From an uncultured Solobacterium sp. (GTDB taxonomy: Bacteria; Bacillota_I; Bacilli_A; Erysipelotrichales; Erysipelotrichaceae): a stretch of DNA of 9,472 nucleotides. The stretch spans positions 1 through 9,472 of the forward strand of contig CAJOLG010000058.1 of assembly GCA_905235315.1 (NCBI GenBank). Reading direction: 5' to 3'. The notes under the pieces are model-generated. The model made no database searches. It worked only from the letters and a program-made list of their open reading frames with translations, and had not been told where the DNA came from. Both the position numbers and the translations under genes were made by a program. Below, piece after piece: positions 1-6,581 of the stretch (positions within the stretch are counted from its first letter, which is position 1; each line of letters starts with the position of its first letter).

Positions 1-595
1 ATCGGAAAAGAACGTATCGATCAGTTCCTTTGATTTGAGGTCAATCCGGACATCATGCGGCTTATATACGAACGTTCCGGCATCGGTGGTCAGGATCGTT
101 GTCGTATGACCATGGTTATGTACATCGCCGCTGTCGGTTTTTATCCCGGTAAGAACCTGAAAATGATGATTCGCCAGCAGTTCTGTACAGATATCTTCAT
201 ATGCAAGATCCATCCGCTGTACCATTTCCCGGATCACAGAACAATAGGTCTCATAGGTCTTCTGTATCAGTTCGATCAATGAAGGCACCTTCTGCCGCAA
301 GACGGAAAGTGTCACAGTTTCCGCAAATCGATTCCGTAACGGATCCAGTTCTTCCGAATTGCTGTCTTCGATGTAGGAATCGAGCATATTCTGCTCTGTC
401 AGGTATTCCAGAAACATGAGGAAAAGCGTCGGATGCATGATCTTTCTGATCCGGACGATCACCCTCATCGATGCCGGCTTCTGCGTCTTCATTGATCTCA
501 AAATGATCCGCATTCACTTCGAAGCGGCCGCAGTTCATTTCCTGCAGGATTCCGGAAGCGATTCTTTTTTCAAACAGTTCATCTCGTTCAGACAT
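1..595 (-). pseudogene. Class II lanthipeptide synthetase (LanM), 5' part, apparently frameshifted and cut by the window edge
   Basis: LanM enzymes dehydrate Ser/Thr of a precursor peptide and then cyclise it to a lanthipeptide; the N-terminal dehydratase region is DUF4135. The ATG at 595 has a good ribosome site (AGAGGG). The first about 58 codons (MSERDELFEKRIASG...) are in one frame, but the LanM-like sequence continues in another frame from about base 425 down to base 1, with no stop. That part holds the dehydratase signature GDVHNHG (bases 109-129), with the Asp and His expected in the active site, followed by FVYKP (about 58-69), the usual nucleotide/phosphate-binding Lys region. A +1 insertion, perhaps in the four-base A run at 422-425, would join the frames as ...SDAF-LMFLEYL. 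The signature then falls near residue 157, earlier than in well-known LanMs (around 240-260), so the N-terminus is short or also deleted. The cyclase domain lies outside the window. Identification is from remembered family motifs. A sequencing error or an internal start are alternatives to true inactivation. Confidence 0.75.
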
Positions 596-627
596 GGATT
601 TCCCTCTTGCGAAGATTCCGCACTATT

Positions 628-656
628 ATGTTACCCTTATCCTGTTTTTGTTACAA
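628..656 (-). promoter_or_regulatory. Candidate promoter for the lanM-like gene
   Basis: On the minus strand TTGTAA (656-651) and TAACAT (633-628) are separated by 17 bp; each hexamer matches consensus at four of six positions. The start codon at 595 is about 30 bp further on. The site lies after the terminator of the preceding operon, so the lanM-like gene probably has its own transcript. Only a moderate match. Confidence 0.4.
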
Positions 657-692
657 TTTCCCCGCGTTTGTCATCGAAGGCAATCCCCGCAC

Positions 693-710
693 ACCGTCGG
701 ATCAGACGGT
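693..710. repeat. Inverted repeat upstream of the lanM-like gene
   Basis: ACCGTC and GACGGT form a perfect 6-bp inverted repeat around a 6-base centre. No T-tract follows on either strand, so it is not a terminator by itself. It sits between the acyltransferase terminator and the candidate lanM promoter, about 35 bp upstream of the -35 element. It could be an operator for a dimeric regulator or a chance hairpin. The rest of the 216-bp gap (596-813) holds only the promoter and terminator listed here. Confidence 0.35.
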
Positions 711-727
711 TATTCCTGAAATCATCC

Positions 728-761
728 AAAAAGAAAAACCGTCCTGTACAGAACGGATTTT
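728..761 (-). terminator. Intrinsic terminator after the barnase-barstar-acyltransferase operon
   Basis: Reading the minus strand, CCGTTCTGTACAGGACGG (756-739) folds into a hairpin with one internal mismatch and is followed by TTTTTCTTTTT (738-728). It lies about 55 bp past the stop codon of the acyltransferase. On the plus strand the hairpin is followed by ATTTTC, so weak bidirectional action is possible. Confidence 0.75.
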
Positions 762-813
762 CAGGATGCTTATCGGTATTGCCTGCAGCTTCTGCTGACA
801 GCCCTCTGTGAGG

Positions 814-1854
814 TTACGAACGATGTTTCGGCTTTCGGAGAACAGATGCCGCCCCGAGGCACAGCAGATACACCAGAAGCGAAAGCAGCGGTATCGCCGC
901 TCTTGCGTCCAGATGGGTAAGCCACCGCTGTCCCATCAGAGAACGCGAGATCCGTACAATAACATCCAGAATAAATGCATGGACCAGATACACATAGTAA
1001 CTGTTCGCCGCAAGCTTTCCGGTATCCGGTGCTTTTTTCAGCCGGGCAAACCCGGCAAACATCAGTACCGATGCCGCCGCAGTCAGAGGCGCATAGCTCA
1101 TAACCCAGCGGTGTTCCGCAAGCGTGCGGTCCATGCCCGCAAGAAGCGCACGGTACAGGAGAACTCCGCTGATGATATGCAGGATCAATGCAGCCAGGAT
1201 GTAAAGCCAGCCGCCGCTGTGTTTATCAGCAGCGTCTTCCCGCAGCACATCGCCGATCATAAAGAACCCGGTATAGCAGAATGCCTCGCCGATATTCCAG
1301 TGTGAGGTCACCGGCGGATTCAGCCAAAGCGCAAGACAGCCCAGCACCAGCATGCCGACAGAGACGTTCCGGAATACCTCCGGTGTTACCTCCTGTTTGA
1401 AGCGCCGGATCCAGGGAGCCAGAAGATATGTTCCCAGCATCACCGGAAGATACCAGAGATGATAGAACGGCGCCCCGGCAATCAGTGCCTGCACGGCCGG
1501 CATCACACCGGTATGATCCAGCACAAGACCGGTAAACAGGGAATAACCAAAGCCAAACAGAATTGCGGCCGCAGCCGGGATCCCGATGTGCTTCAGGGAA
1601 TGCCGGTAAAACGAAGCCGCATCTTCCGTGCGGGAAGAAGCGAGCACAAACGCACCCGACAACATCAGAAACACCGGAACACTGAACCGGGGAATGGCGG
1701 TATAGACTGTTGAAAACAGCGGATGGTTTGCCGGCAGTCCGTCATGGAGATCCCAGAGAAACGTCTCGATAAACAATGCCGAGACATGTCCGAAGATGAC
1801 CGCAAACGCTGAGATCACCCGCAGAAGGTCATAGTTGTGTTCACGTTCCTTCAT
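814..1854 (-). CDS. Acyltransferase-3 family integral membrane protein
   Basis: This 346-residue, strongly hydrophobic protein looks like a member of the acyltransferase 3 family (PF01757; OafA/WecH-like), which moves acyl groups such as acetyl across the membrane onto cell-surface glycans or other exported molecules. The N-terminus NYDLLRVISAFAVIFGHV (residues 7-24) matches the family start, with the conserved Arg12 and His23 in the first membrane helix. About ten hydrophobic segments follow, and the late motif YYVYLVHAFIL is also typical. The length fits the family. The gene starts 6 bp after the barstar stop codon, so it is probably co-transcribed and perhaps translationally coupled; the nearest ribosome site (AGGT, about 9 bases before ATG) is weak. 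Its substrate cannot be read from sequence. A role in modifying the producer's surface is inference from its neighbours. Confidence 0.85.
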   Translation of the reverse strand: MKEREHNYDLLRVISAFAVIFGHVSALFIETFLWDLHDGLPANHPLFSTVYTAIPRFSVPVFLMLSGAFVLASSRTEDAASFYRHSLKHIGIPAAAAILFGFGYSLFTGLVLDHTGVMPAVQALIAGAPFYHLWYLPVMLGTYLLAPWIRRFKQEVTPEVFRNVSVGMLVLGCLALWLNPPVTSHWNIGEAFCYTGFFMIGDVLREDAADKHSGGWLYILAALILHIISGVLLYRALLAGMDRTLAEHRWVMSYAPLTAAASVLMFAGFARLKKAPDTGKLAANSYYVYLVHAFILDVIVRISRSLMGQRWLTHLDARAAIPLLSLLVYLLCLGAASVLRKPKHRS

Positions 1855-1860
1855 GCGGCG

Positions 1861-2139
1861 TTACCTGCGGAAGAGGATCCGCAGATTGGGATTGTCCTCT
1901 CCTGCCCTTCCCAGCACCAGCAGAACCTTGTATGCGTATTCGTTCTCACAGATCTTCGTGATCGCATCCGGCCGCAGAATAATATCTACCTGATCGGTGA
2001 CTTCACACAGAGAATCAAACAGCGCATCCAGATTGACACAGGCATATTCCTCTTCAAACATGAATGTTTCCATCATGTATTCCTGCATGTCTTCCTTGGA
2101 AGTAATCCGGTTTGGATTCAGTTCAATTTGTCTGTACAT
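1861..2139 (-). CDS. Barstar-family ribonuclease inhibitor
   Basis: This 92-residue acidic protein is a likely barstar homologue (PF01337), the cytoplasmic inhibitor that plugs the active site of barnase. The N-terminal strand and ITSKEDMQEYM helix are followed by EYACVNLDALFDSL (residues 31-44), which matches the barstar segment around YYGENLDALWDCL. Asp38 and Asp42 correspond to barstar Asp35 and Asp39, which contact barnase. The C-terminal strand YKVLLVLGRAGEDNP resembles the end of the fold. The length is close to the family norm of about 90. The start is fixed by GGAGAGGAG just before ATG; this ribosome site lies inside the last codons of the upstream barnase gene, whose stop is 2 bp away. 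Tight coupling to the barnase gene supports its role as immunity partner. Confidence 0.85.
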   Translation of the reverse strand: MYRQIELNPNRITSKEDMQEYMMETFMFEEEYACVNLDALFDSLCEVTDQVDIILRPDAITKICENEYAYKVLLVLGRAGEDNPNLRILFRR

Positions 2140-2141
2140 GA

Positions 2142-2699
2142 TTACTCCTCTCCATACAGCAGTTCAAAGGTCTCATAATGATCTTCGGTATAGTAAACAC
2201 GCCCGCCGCCGGCTGTGAAGATGATGCGTTTCACGCCGCGCTTTTTCCTGCCAATCGTATCGATATCGCATTCGTAATAGATATCTTCCGCCGGAAGATA
2301 CCCTTCCGTATTCCCGAACCGGTCACCGCCGATTGCCATTCCCTCCAGCATCTGTGAGAGTGCTCCGCTCGACCAGCCGCGCTGGCGCGCTTCCTTCTTG
2401 GTCATGTAATTGGAAGGCAGATGCCCGTAGGTGTAGACATAATACGCAACACAGTCTTTGTCATCGCATTTCGTATCTTCCGAAACCGCAGAAGCCGGGG
2501 TTTCTGCCGGAGTTTCTGCCGGGGCCGCCGGCGTAGTTTCCGGTACCGGCGAAACGGAAGGAGATGCCGAGGGTGCGGTTGTCTCAACAATATCCGGAAC
2601 CGCAGGCTGTACCGGAGTCTCCGGTTTCTTCCTGCAGGAAACCAGCAGGAAAGAAGCAGACAGCAGAACCGGAAGAATTCGTTTTCTGATGTTCTTCAT
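2142..2699 (-). CDS. Barnase-type ribonuclease (N1/T1 family) as a predicted lipoprotein
   Basis: This 185-residue protein has a lipoprotein signal peptide (MKNIRKRILP..., hydrophobic core 8-20, lipobox LVSC with Cys22), then a Pro/Thr/Ala/Glu-rich linker (about 23-75, with repeats of PAET). A barnase domain follows (about 83-182). It aligns by eye with barnase: YTYGHLPSNYMTKKEARQRGW, IGGDRFGNTEGYLP and YYTEDHYETF. The catalytic set is present: Glu143 (barnase Glu73), Arg154 and Arg158 (Arg83, Arg87) and His174 (His102). It should cleave RNA and be anchored outside the membrane. Unlike classical barnase it has Cys78, Cys83 and Cys144, which could form a disulfide. ATG 2699 is preferred because the signal peptide begins there; an in-frame TTG at 2720 would add seven residues. 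No good ribosome site precedes it. The barstar gene follows after 2 bp. Confidence 0.88.
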   Translation of the reverse strand: MKNIRKRILPVLLSASFLLVSCRKKPETPVQPAVPDIVETTAPSASPSVSPVPETTPAAPAETPAETPASAVSEDTKCDDKDCVAYYVYTYGHLPSNYMTKKEARQRGWSSGALSQMLEGMAIGGDRFGNTEGYLPAEDIYYECDIDTIGRKKRGVKRIIFTAGGGRVYYTEDHYETFELLYGEE

Positions 2700-2720
2700 A
2701 TCACTAAAAGTGTAACACAA

Positions 2721-2759
2721 ACAAAAGCCCCTTTATATGCGGCAGAACCGCAGGGGCTT
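2721..2759 (-). terminator. Intrinsic terminator after the 99-residue membrane protein gene
   Basis: On the minus strand AAGCCCC (2759-2753) pairs with GGGGCTT (2731-2725), and an inner TGCGG/CCGCA stem (2752-2748 with 2742-2738) extends it. A one-sided 6-base bulge (TATAAA) separates the two stems. An interrupted T-rich run (TTTTGTTTG) follows. It ends about 22 bp before the barnase start codon. Confidence 0.7.
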
Positions 2760-2762
2760 CAA
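2732..2762 (-). promoter_or_regulatory. Candidate promoter of the barnase operon, embedded in the terminator
   Basis: TTGAAG (2762-2757) and TATAAA (2737-2732) are spaced by 19 bp, longer than optimal. The -10 hexamer is the bulge of the terminator hairpin. Nothing better lies in the 22 bp between the hairpin and the start codon, so either this promoter or read-through from upstream must supply the transcript. Confidence 0.35.
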
Positions 2763-2785
2763 AATCGGACCTGTGCCGGTGTGTC

Positions 2786-3085
2786 CTATCCGGCACGGCG
2801 GACAAGCCGCAGCACGAGATAGACGACCGCGAACGTCAGGACAAAGGAAATCAGAAATACGGACGGGCTGAACCGGAGAGAATGGGTAGTCACATCGCCC
2901 GGCATCATACCGTAGATGTGTGTCGCACTGATACCGCCAAAGCCGTGTTCGACCGTAATCTCCCCGCCATGGGAACTCCATTTAATCAGCAGAGTGTTAT
3001 TTGCCCTGAAGTAAAGATAATTAATCAGTGCGCCTGCCGCATTCAGCAGTAAGGCAATGAGACCCGCAAGCGTCAGATTCTTCAT
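2786..3085 (-). CDS. Small membrane protein with two transmembrane segments, family not recognised
   Basis: A 99-residue protein with a strong ribosome site (GAGGAGG, about 6 bases before ATG). Residues 4-25 (LTLAGLIALLLNAAGALINYLY) and about 73-94 (FSPSVFLISFVLTFAVVYLVLR) are membrane segments; the roughly 45-residue loop between them is rich in Gly, His and Thr (SSHGGEITVEHGFGG...). The C-terminal RLVRR suggests both ends face the cytoplasm and the loop faces outside. It is a single-gene unit, with its own promoter candidate and a terminator on each side. I do not recognise the family and assign no function. It lies between the tuf terminator and the barnase operon; whether it has any tie to the toxin genes is unknown. 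Confidence 0.75.
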   Translation of the reverse strand: MKNLTLAGLIALLLNAAGALINYLYFRANNTLLIKWSSHGGEITVEHGFGGISATHIYGMMPGDVTTHSLRFSPSVFLISFVLTFAVVYLVLRLVRRAG

Positions 3086-3108
3086 ACCGGTTCCTCCTCT
3101 TCTGTTTT

Positions 3109-3138
3109 ATTGTATGGCAATACCTGCAGGAATGAAAA
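3109..3138 (-). promoter_or_regulatory. Candidate promoter for the 99-residue membrane protein gene
   Basis: On the minus strand TTTTCA (3138-3133) and TACAAT (3114-3109) are 18 bp apart, matching consensus at four and five of six positions. The start codon is about 24 bp from the -10 element, and the tuf terminator lies directly upstream. Confidence 0.5.
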
Positions 3139-3147
3139 CCCGGAGCC

Positions 3148-3176
3148 AAAAAAACAGCCTCTCCTGCGAGAGACTG
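3148..3176 (-). terminator. Intrinsic terminator of the str operon, after tuf
   Basis: The minus strand reads CAGTCTCTC-GCAG-GAGAGGCTG, a 9-bp stem with one G-T wobble and a 4-base loop, followed by seven Ts. It begins about 18 bp past the tuf stop codon and is the best-formed terminator in the window. Confidence 0.92.
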
Positions 3177-3193
3177 TCTGTATTTGGTTCTGA

Positions 3194-4387
3194 TTACTCT
3201 TCGATCTCAGTGATGGATCCGGAACCGACGGTACGGCCGCCTTCACGGATGGAGAACTTTGTTCCCTGCTCAACAGCGATCGGAGCGAGGAGCTCAACTT
3301 CCATGACGACGTTGTCACCAGGCATGCACATTTCTGTGCCTTCCGGAAGACGGATAACGCCTGTTACGTCAGTTGTACGGAAGTAGAACTGCGGACGATA
3401 GTTGGAGACGAACGGTGTATGACGGCCGCCCTCTTCCTTTGTCAGAACGTAAACCTGAGCCTTGAACTTGGTATGCGGGGTAACGCTTCCCGGCTTCGCA
3501 AGAACCTGACCGCGCTCGATCTGATCACGGTTGACACCACGGAGCAGCGCACCGATGTTGTCGCCGGCCTGTGCGAAATCGAGAGTCTTACGGAACATTT
3601 CGATTCCGGTAACGACTGTGCTCTTTGTCTCACGGATACCAACGATTTCAACGTTGTCGTTGAGGTTCAGTTTACCACGCTCTACACGGCCGGTAGCGAC
3701 TGTACCACGGCCTGTGATTGTGAATACGTCTTCAACAGCCATCAGGAACGGCTTGTCGAATTCATGTTCCGGAGTCGGAATCCAGCTGTCGACTGCGTCA
3801 AGGAGTTCCTTGATCGGAGCGAGCCAGTTCGGATCACCTTCAAGCGCCTTGAGAGCGGAGCCGCGGATAACCGGTGTGTTCTCACCGTCGAAACCATACT
3901 CGGAGAGCAGGTCACGGACTTCCATCTCAACGAGGTCGATGAGTTCTTCATCGTCGACCATGTCGCACTTGTTCAGGAATACTACCATTTTAGGAACGCC
4001 TACCTGACGGGAGAGCAGGATGTGCTCACGAGTCTGGGGCATCGGTCCGTCAGTTGCCGCAACAACGAGGATCGCACCATCCATCTGCGCAGCGCCTGTG
4101 ATCATGTTCTTGACATAGTCAGCGTGACCCGGGCAGTCAACATGCGCATAGTGACGTGTCTTTGTGCTGTACTCAACGTGAGCGGTGTTGATCGTGATAC
4201 CACGTGCCTTTTCTTCCGGAGCACCGTCGATCTGATCGTATGCTTCGAACTTCGCAGAACCATCTTCAGGATGCTCCGCCAGATACTTTGTGATCGCGGC
4301 TGTCAGTGTTGTTTTGCCGTGGTCGACGTGACCGATTGTACCGATGTTTACATGCTCGAGGGATCGGTCGAAATGTTCCTTAGCCAT
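3194..4387 (-). CDS. tuf: Elongation factor Tu
   Basis: EF-Tu is the cytoplasmic GTPase that carries aminoacyl-tRNA to the ribosomal A site. The 397-residue protein is full length and shows all G motifs: GHVDHGKT (19-26), the effector region around RGITI (62-66), DCPGH (84-88, with the catalytic His88), NKCD (139-142) and GSALKALEG. Domains 2 and 3 follow intact (GRGTVATGRVERG; PQFYFRTTDVTG; PGDNVVMEVEL; FSIREGGRTVG). GGAGGA precedes the ATG. It is the last gene of the str operon, 76 bp after fusA, with a promoter candidate in that gap that may add transcription beyond the operon promoter. Identity is certain. Confidence 0.99.
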   Translation of the reverse strand: MAKEHFDRSLEHVNIGTIGHVDHGKTTLTAAITKYLAEHPEDGSAKFEAYDQIDGAPEEKARGITINTAHVEYSTKTRHYAHVDCPGHADYVKNMITGAAQMDGAILVVAATDGPMPQTREHILLSRQVGVPKMVVFLNKCDMVDDEELIDLVEMEVRDLLSEYGFDGENTPVIRGSALKALEGDPNWLAPIKELLDAVDSWIPTPEHEFDKPFLMAVEDVFTITGRGTVATGRVERGKLNLNDNVEIVGIRETKSTVVTGIEMFRKTLDFAQAGDNIGALLRGVNRDQIERGQVLAKPGSVTPHTKFKAQVYVLTKEEGGRHTPFVSNYRPQFYFRTTDVTGVIRLPEGTEMCMPGDNVVMEVELLAPIAVEQGTKFSIREGGRTVGSGSITEIEE

Positions 4388-4431
4388 TTTAAATTTCCTC
4401 CGTAATTTCTTTCGTTAATTTGACCGTTATC

Positions 4432-4460
4432 ATTTTAAGATAAACAACTTTTGTTTGCAA
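4432..4460 (-). promoter_or_regulatory. Candidate internal promoter for tuf
   Basis: In the fusA-tuf gap the minus strand has TTGCAA (4460-4455), a 17-bp spacer and TAAAAT (4437-4432), matching consensus at four and five of six positions. Extra promoters for tuf inside str operons are known in other bacteria, and EF-Tu is needed in excess over EF-G. No terminator is seen in the gap. Confidence 0.5.
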
Positions 4461-4463
4461 TGC

Positions 4464-6545
4464 TTACTTATCAGCTTTGACAGAGTTCTTCTCGATAATC
4501 TCTTTCGCGATATTCTTCGGAACTTCTTCATAGTGATCTGTCTGCATGATGTAGGTTCCGCGGCCCTGTGTGAAGCTTCTCAGATCGGTGACATAACCGA
4601 ACATCTCAGAGAGCGGAATGAAGCTTTCGATCTTGATCGCGTTGCCGGTTTCTTCCTGGGAACGGATCTGACCGCGGCGCTTGACGACATCACCCATAAT
4701 CGAACCGAGATACTCGGCCGGTGCTGTGATGTCTACCCGCATGACCGGTTCAAGAATGACCGGGCTGCACTTCTTCGCTGCTTCACGGAGCGCAAGACTT
4801 GCGGCGATCTTGTACGCCTGCTCACTGGAGTCGACATCGTGGTAGCTTCCGTCAAACAGCGTAGCTTTGATATCAACGACAGGATATCCTGCGACAAGAC
4901 CGTTGTTGAGGGCATCTTCGAGACCCTGCTGTGTCGGCTTGATGTATTCCTTCGGAATGGATCCGCCGACGGTGGCGTCAACGAATTCGAATCCCTTGCC
5001 TTCATTCGGCTCGAAGCGAATCCATACATGACCGTACTGACCGTGACCGCCGGTCTGGCGAACGAACTTACCTTCGCACTCTGCGGTGCCGCGGATCGTT
5101 TCACGATACGCAACCTGCGGAGCACCGGCTGTCGCTTCCACCTTGAACTCGCGCTTCATGCGGTCCATGATGATGTCCAGCTGAAGTTCACCGACACCGG
5201 CAATAATCGTCTGTCCGGTTTCTTCATCCGTATAGGTACGGAAGGTCGGATCTTCCTCGGCGAGCTTGGCAAGCGCATCGTCCATCTTCTGGCCGTCCTG
5301 CTTTGTCTTGGGCTCAACCGACATCTGGATAACCGGCTCCGGGAATACCATCGATTCCAGAATGATCGGATGGTTCTCGTCGCACAGTGTATCACCGGTT
5401 GTTGTGTTCTTGAGGCCTACTGCACCGGCGATGTCGCCTGCGTATACCTCTGAGATATCCGCCCGGTGGTTCGCATGCATGCGTACCAGACGGCCGAACC
5501 GCTCGCGCTTGTCTTTCGTTGCGTTAAGCACATAGCTGCCTGCTGTCGCGATACCGGAGTATACGCGGAAGTAGGTAAGACGGCCGACGAACGGGTCTGT
5601 CGCAACCTTGAATGCAAGTGCGCTGAACGGCTCATTGTCGTCCGCGTGGCGGTCTTCTTCCTCACCGTTTTCAAGGTGACCCTTGATCGCGGGAATATCT
5701 GTCGGCGCAGGCAGGTAGTCAACAACTGCGTCCAGCACCAGCTGAACACCCTTGTTTTTATATGCGCTGCCGCAGAGTACAGGGAAGAACTCCGCTGTCA
5801 GAACGCCGGCACGAATCGCGCGCTTGACTTCCTCGATTGTCGGCTCTTCGCCTTCGAGGACCTTCATCATGACGTCATCGTCATAATCTGCGATCGCTTC
5901 CAGCATCGTCTGATGCATTTCAGTTGCTTTATCCAGGTACTGGGCATCAATGTCAGTAACCTTGATGTCCGTGCCCTGGTCGTTGTTGTACATGTGCTGC
6001 TTCATCGTAACCAGGTCGATGATTCCGCGGAAGCTCTGCTCCGCACCGATCGGCATCTGGATGGCAGCCGCCTTGGCCCCAAGACGGTTTCCGATGGAAT
6101 TGACAGACATATCGAAGTCCGCACCCGTCGCATCCATCTTGTTGGAGAAGACGATACGCGGTACGCGGTATTCTGTAGCCTGGCGCCATACGGTTTCTGT
6201 CTGCGGCTCAACGCCTGCTTTGGAATCCAGAACGGTTACAGCACCGTCAAGTACACGCAGGGAACGTTCTACTTCTGCAGTGAAGTCGACGTGGCCCGGT
6301 GTGTCGATGATATTGATCTGACAGTCTTTCCACTGACAGGTGGTCGCAGCGGATGTGATTGTAATACCACGCTCCTGTTCCTGTGCCATCCAGTCCATCT
6401 GGGAAGCACCGTCATGGGTCTCACCGATTTTATGTATCTTTCCTGTGTAATACAGAATCCGCTCTGTCGTTGTCGTTTTGCCGGCATCGATATGAGCCAT
6501 AATTCCGATATTACGAATCTTGTTAAGCGGGAACTCTCTCGGCAT
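4464..6545 (-). CDS. fusA: Elongation factor G
   Basis: EF-G is the GTPase that drives tRNA-mRNA translocation and, with ribosome recycling factor, splits ribosomes. The 693-residue length is the family norm. The G domain has AHIDAGKT (17-24), RGITI (59-63), DTPGH (81-85, catalytic His85) and NKMD (135-138). Later domains are intact, including GVGELQLDIIMDRM in domain III, the domain IV segment GHGQYGHVWIRFEP, and the C-terminal PVILEPVMRVDI region. AAAGGAG lies about 7 bases before ATG. The gene follows rpsG after 36 bp in the str operon. The classical order and the translation-factor type (not a tetracycline-protection TetM paralogue) make this the housekeeping copy. Confidence 0.99.
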   Translation of the reverse strand: MPREFPLNKIRNIGIMAHIDAGKTTTTERILYYTGKIHKIGETHDGASQMDWMAQEQERGITITSAATTCQWKDCQINIIDTPGHVDFTAEVERSLRVLDGAVTVLDSKAGVEPQTETVWRQATEYRVPRIVFSNKMDATGADFDMSVNSIGNRLGAKAAAIQMPIGAEQSFRGIIDLVTMKQHMYNNDQGTDIKVTDIDAQYLDKATEMHQTMLEAIADYDDDVMMKVLEGEEPTIEEVKRAIRAGVLTAEFFPVLCGSAYKNKGVQLVLDAVVDYLPAPTDIPAIKGHLENGEEEDRHADDNEPFSALAFKVATDPFVGRLTYFRVYSGIATAGSYVLNATKDKRERFGRLVRMHANHRADISEVYAGDIAGAVGLKNTTTGDTLCDENHPIILESMVFPEPVIQMSVEPKTKQDGQKMDDALAKLAEEDPTFRTYTDEETGQTIIAGVGELQLDIIMDRMKREFKVEATAGAPQVAYRETIRGTAECEGKFVRQTGGHGQYGHVWIRFEPNEGKGFEFVDATVGGSIPKEYIKPTQQGLEDALNNGLVAGYPVVDIKATLFDGSYHDVDSSEQAYKIAASLALREAAKKCSPVILEPVMRVDITAPAEYLGSIMGDVVKRRGQIRSQEETGNAIKIESFIPLSEMFGYVTDLRSFTQGRGTYIMQTDHYEEVPKNIAKEIIEKNSVKADK

Positions 6546-6581
6546 AAATCGCTCCTTTCTTCAATGTTTATGTTGTGCTGA

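Noticed and set aside
251..595. The 114-codon minus frame as a stand-alone small protein
   Set aside because: After about 58 codons it turns into sequence without family resemblance, while the neighbouring frame carries the LanM motifs; it is better explained as the N-terminus before a frameshift.
607..798. Short plus-strand frame (63 codons) ending in Cys-Ser-Phe-Cys, considered as a lanthipeptide precursor
   Set aside because: It runs opposite to the synthetase gene, covers its promoter and a terminator, and has no leader motif such as a Gly-Gly or Gly-Ala cleavage site.
808..1305. 165-codon plus-strand frame opposite the acyltransferase gene
   Set aside because: Arg/Gln/His-rich shadow of a membrane protein gene, without ribosome site or domain.
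2499..2545. Short tandem DNA repeats (GTTTCTGCCGG units)
   Set aside because: They only encode the PAET repeats of the barnase linker; there are too few units for a separate element such as a CRISPR array.
3419..4405. Long open frame antisense to tuf (328 codons, plus strand)
   Set aside because: It mirrors the codon bias of tuf, has no ribosome site or recognisable domain, and EF-Tu identity is certain.
4455..6581. Two long open frames antisense to fusA (332 and 371 codons, plus strand)
   Set aside because: They are shadows of the biased fusA codons; the protein sequences are Cys/Arg-rich and unlike any family I know.
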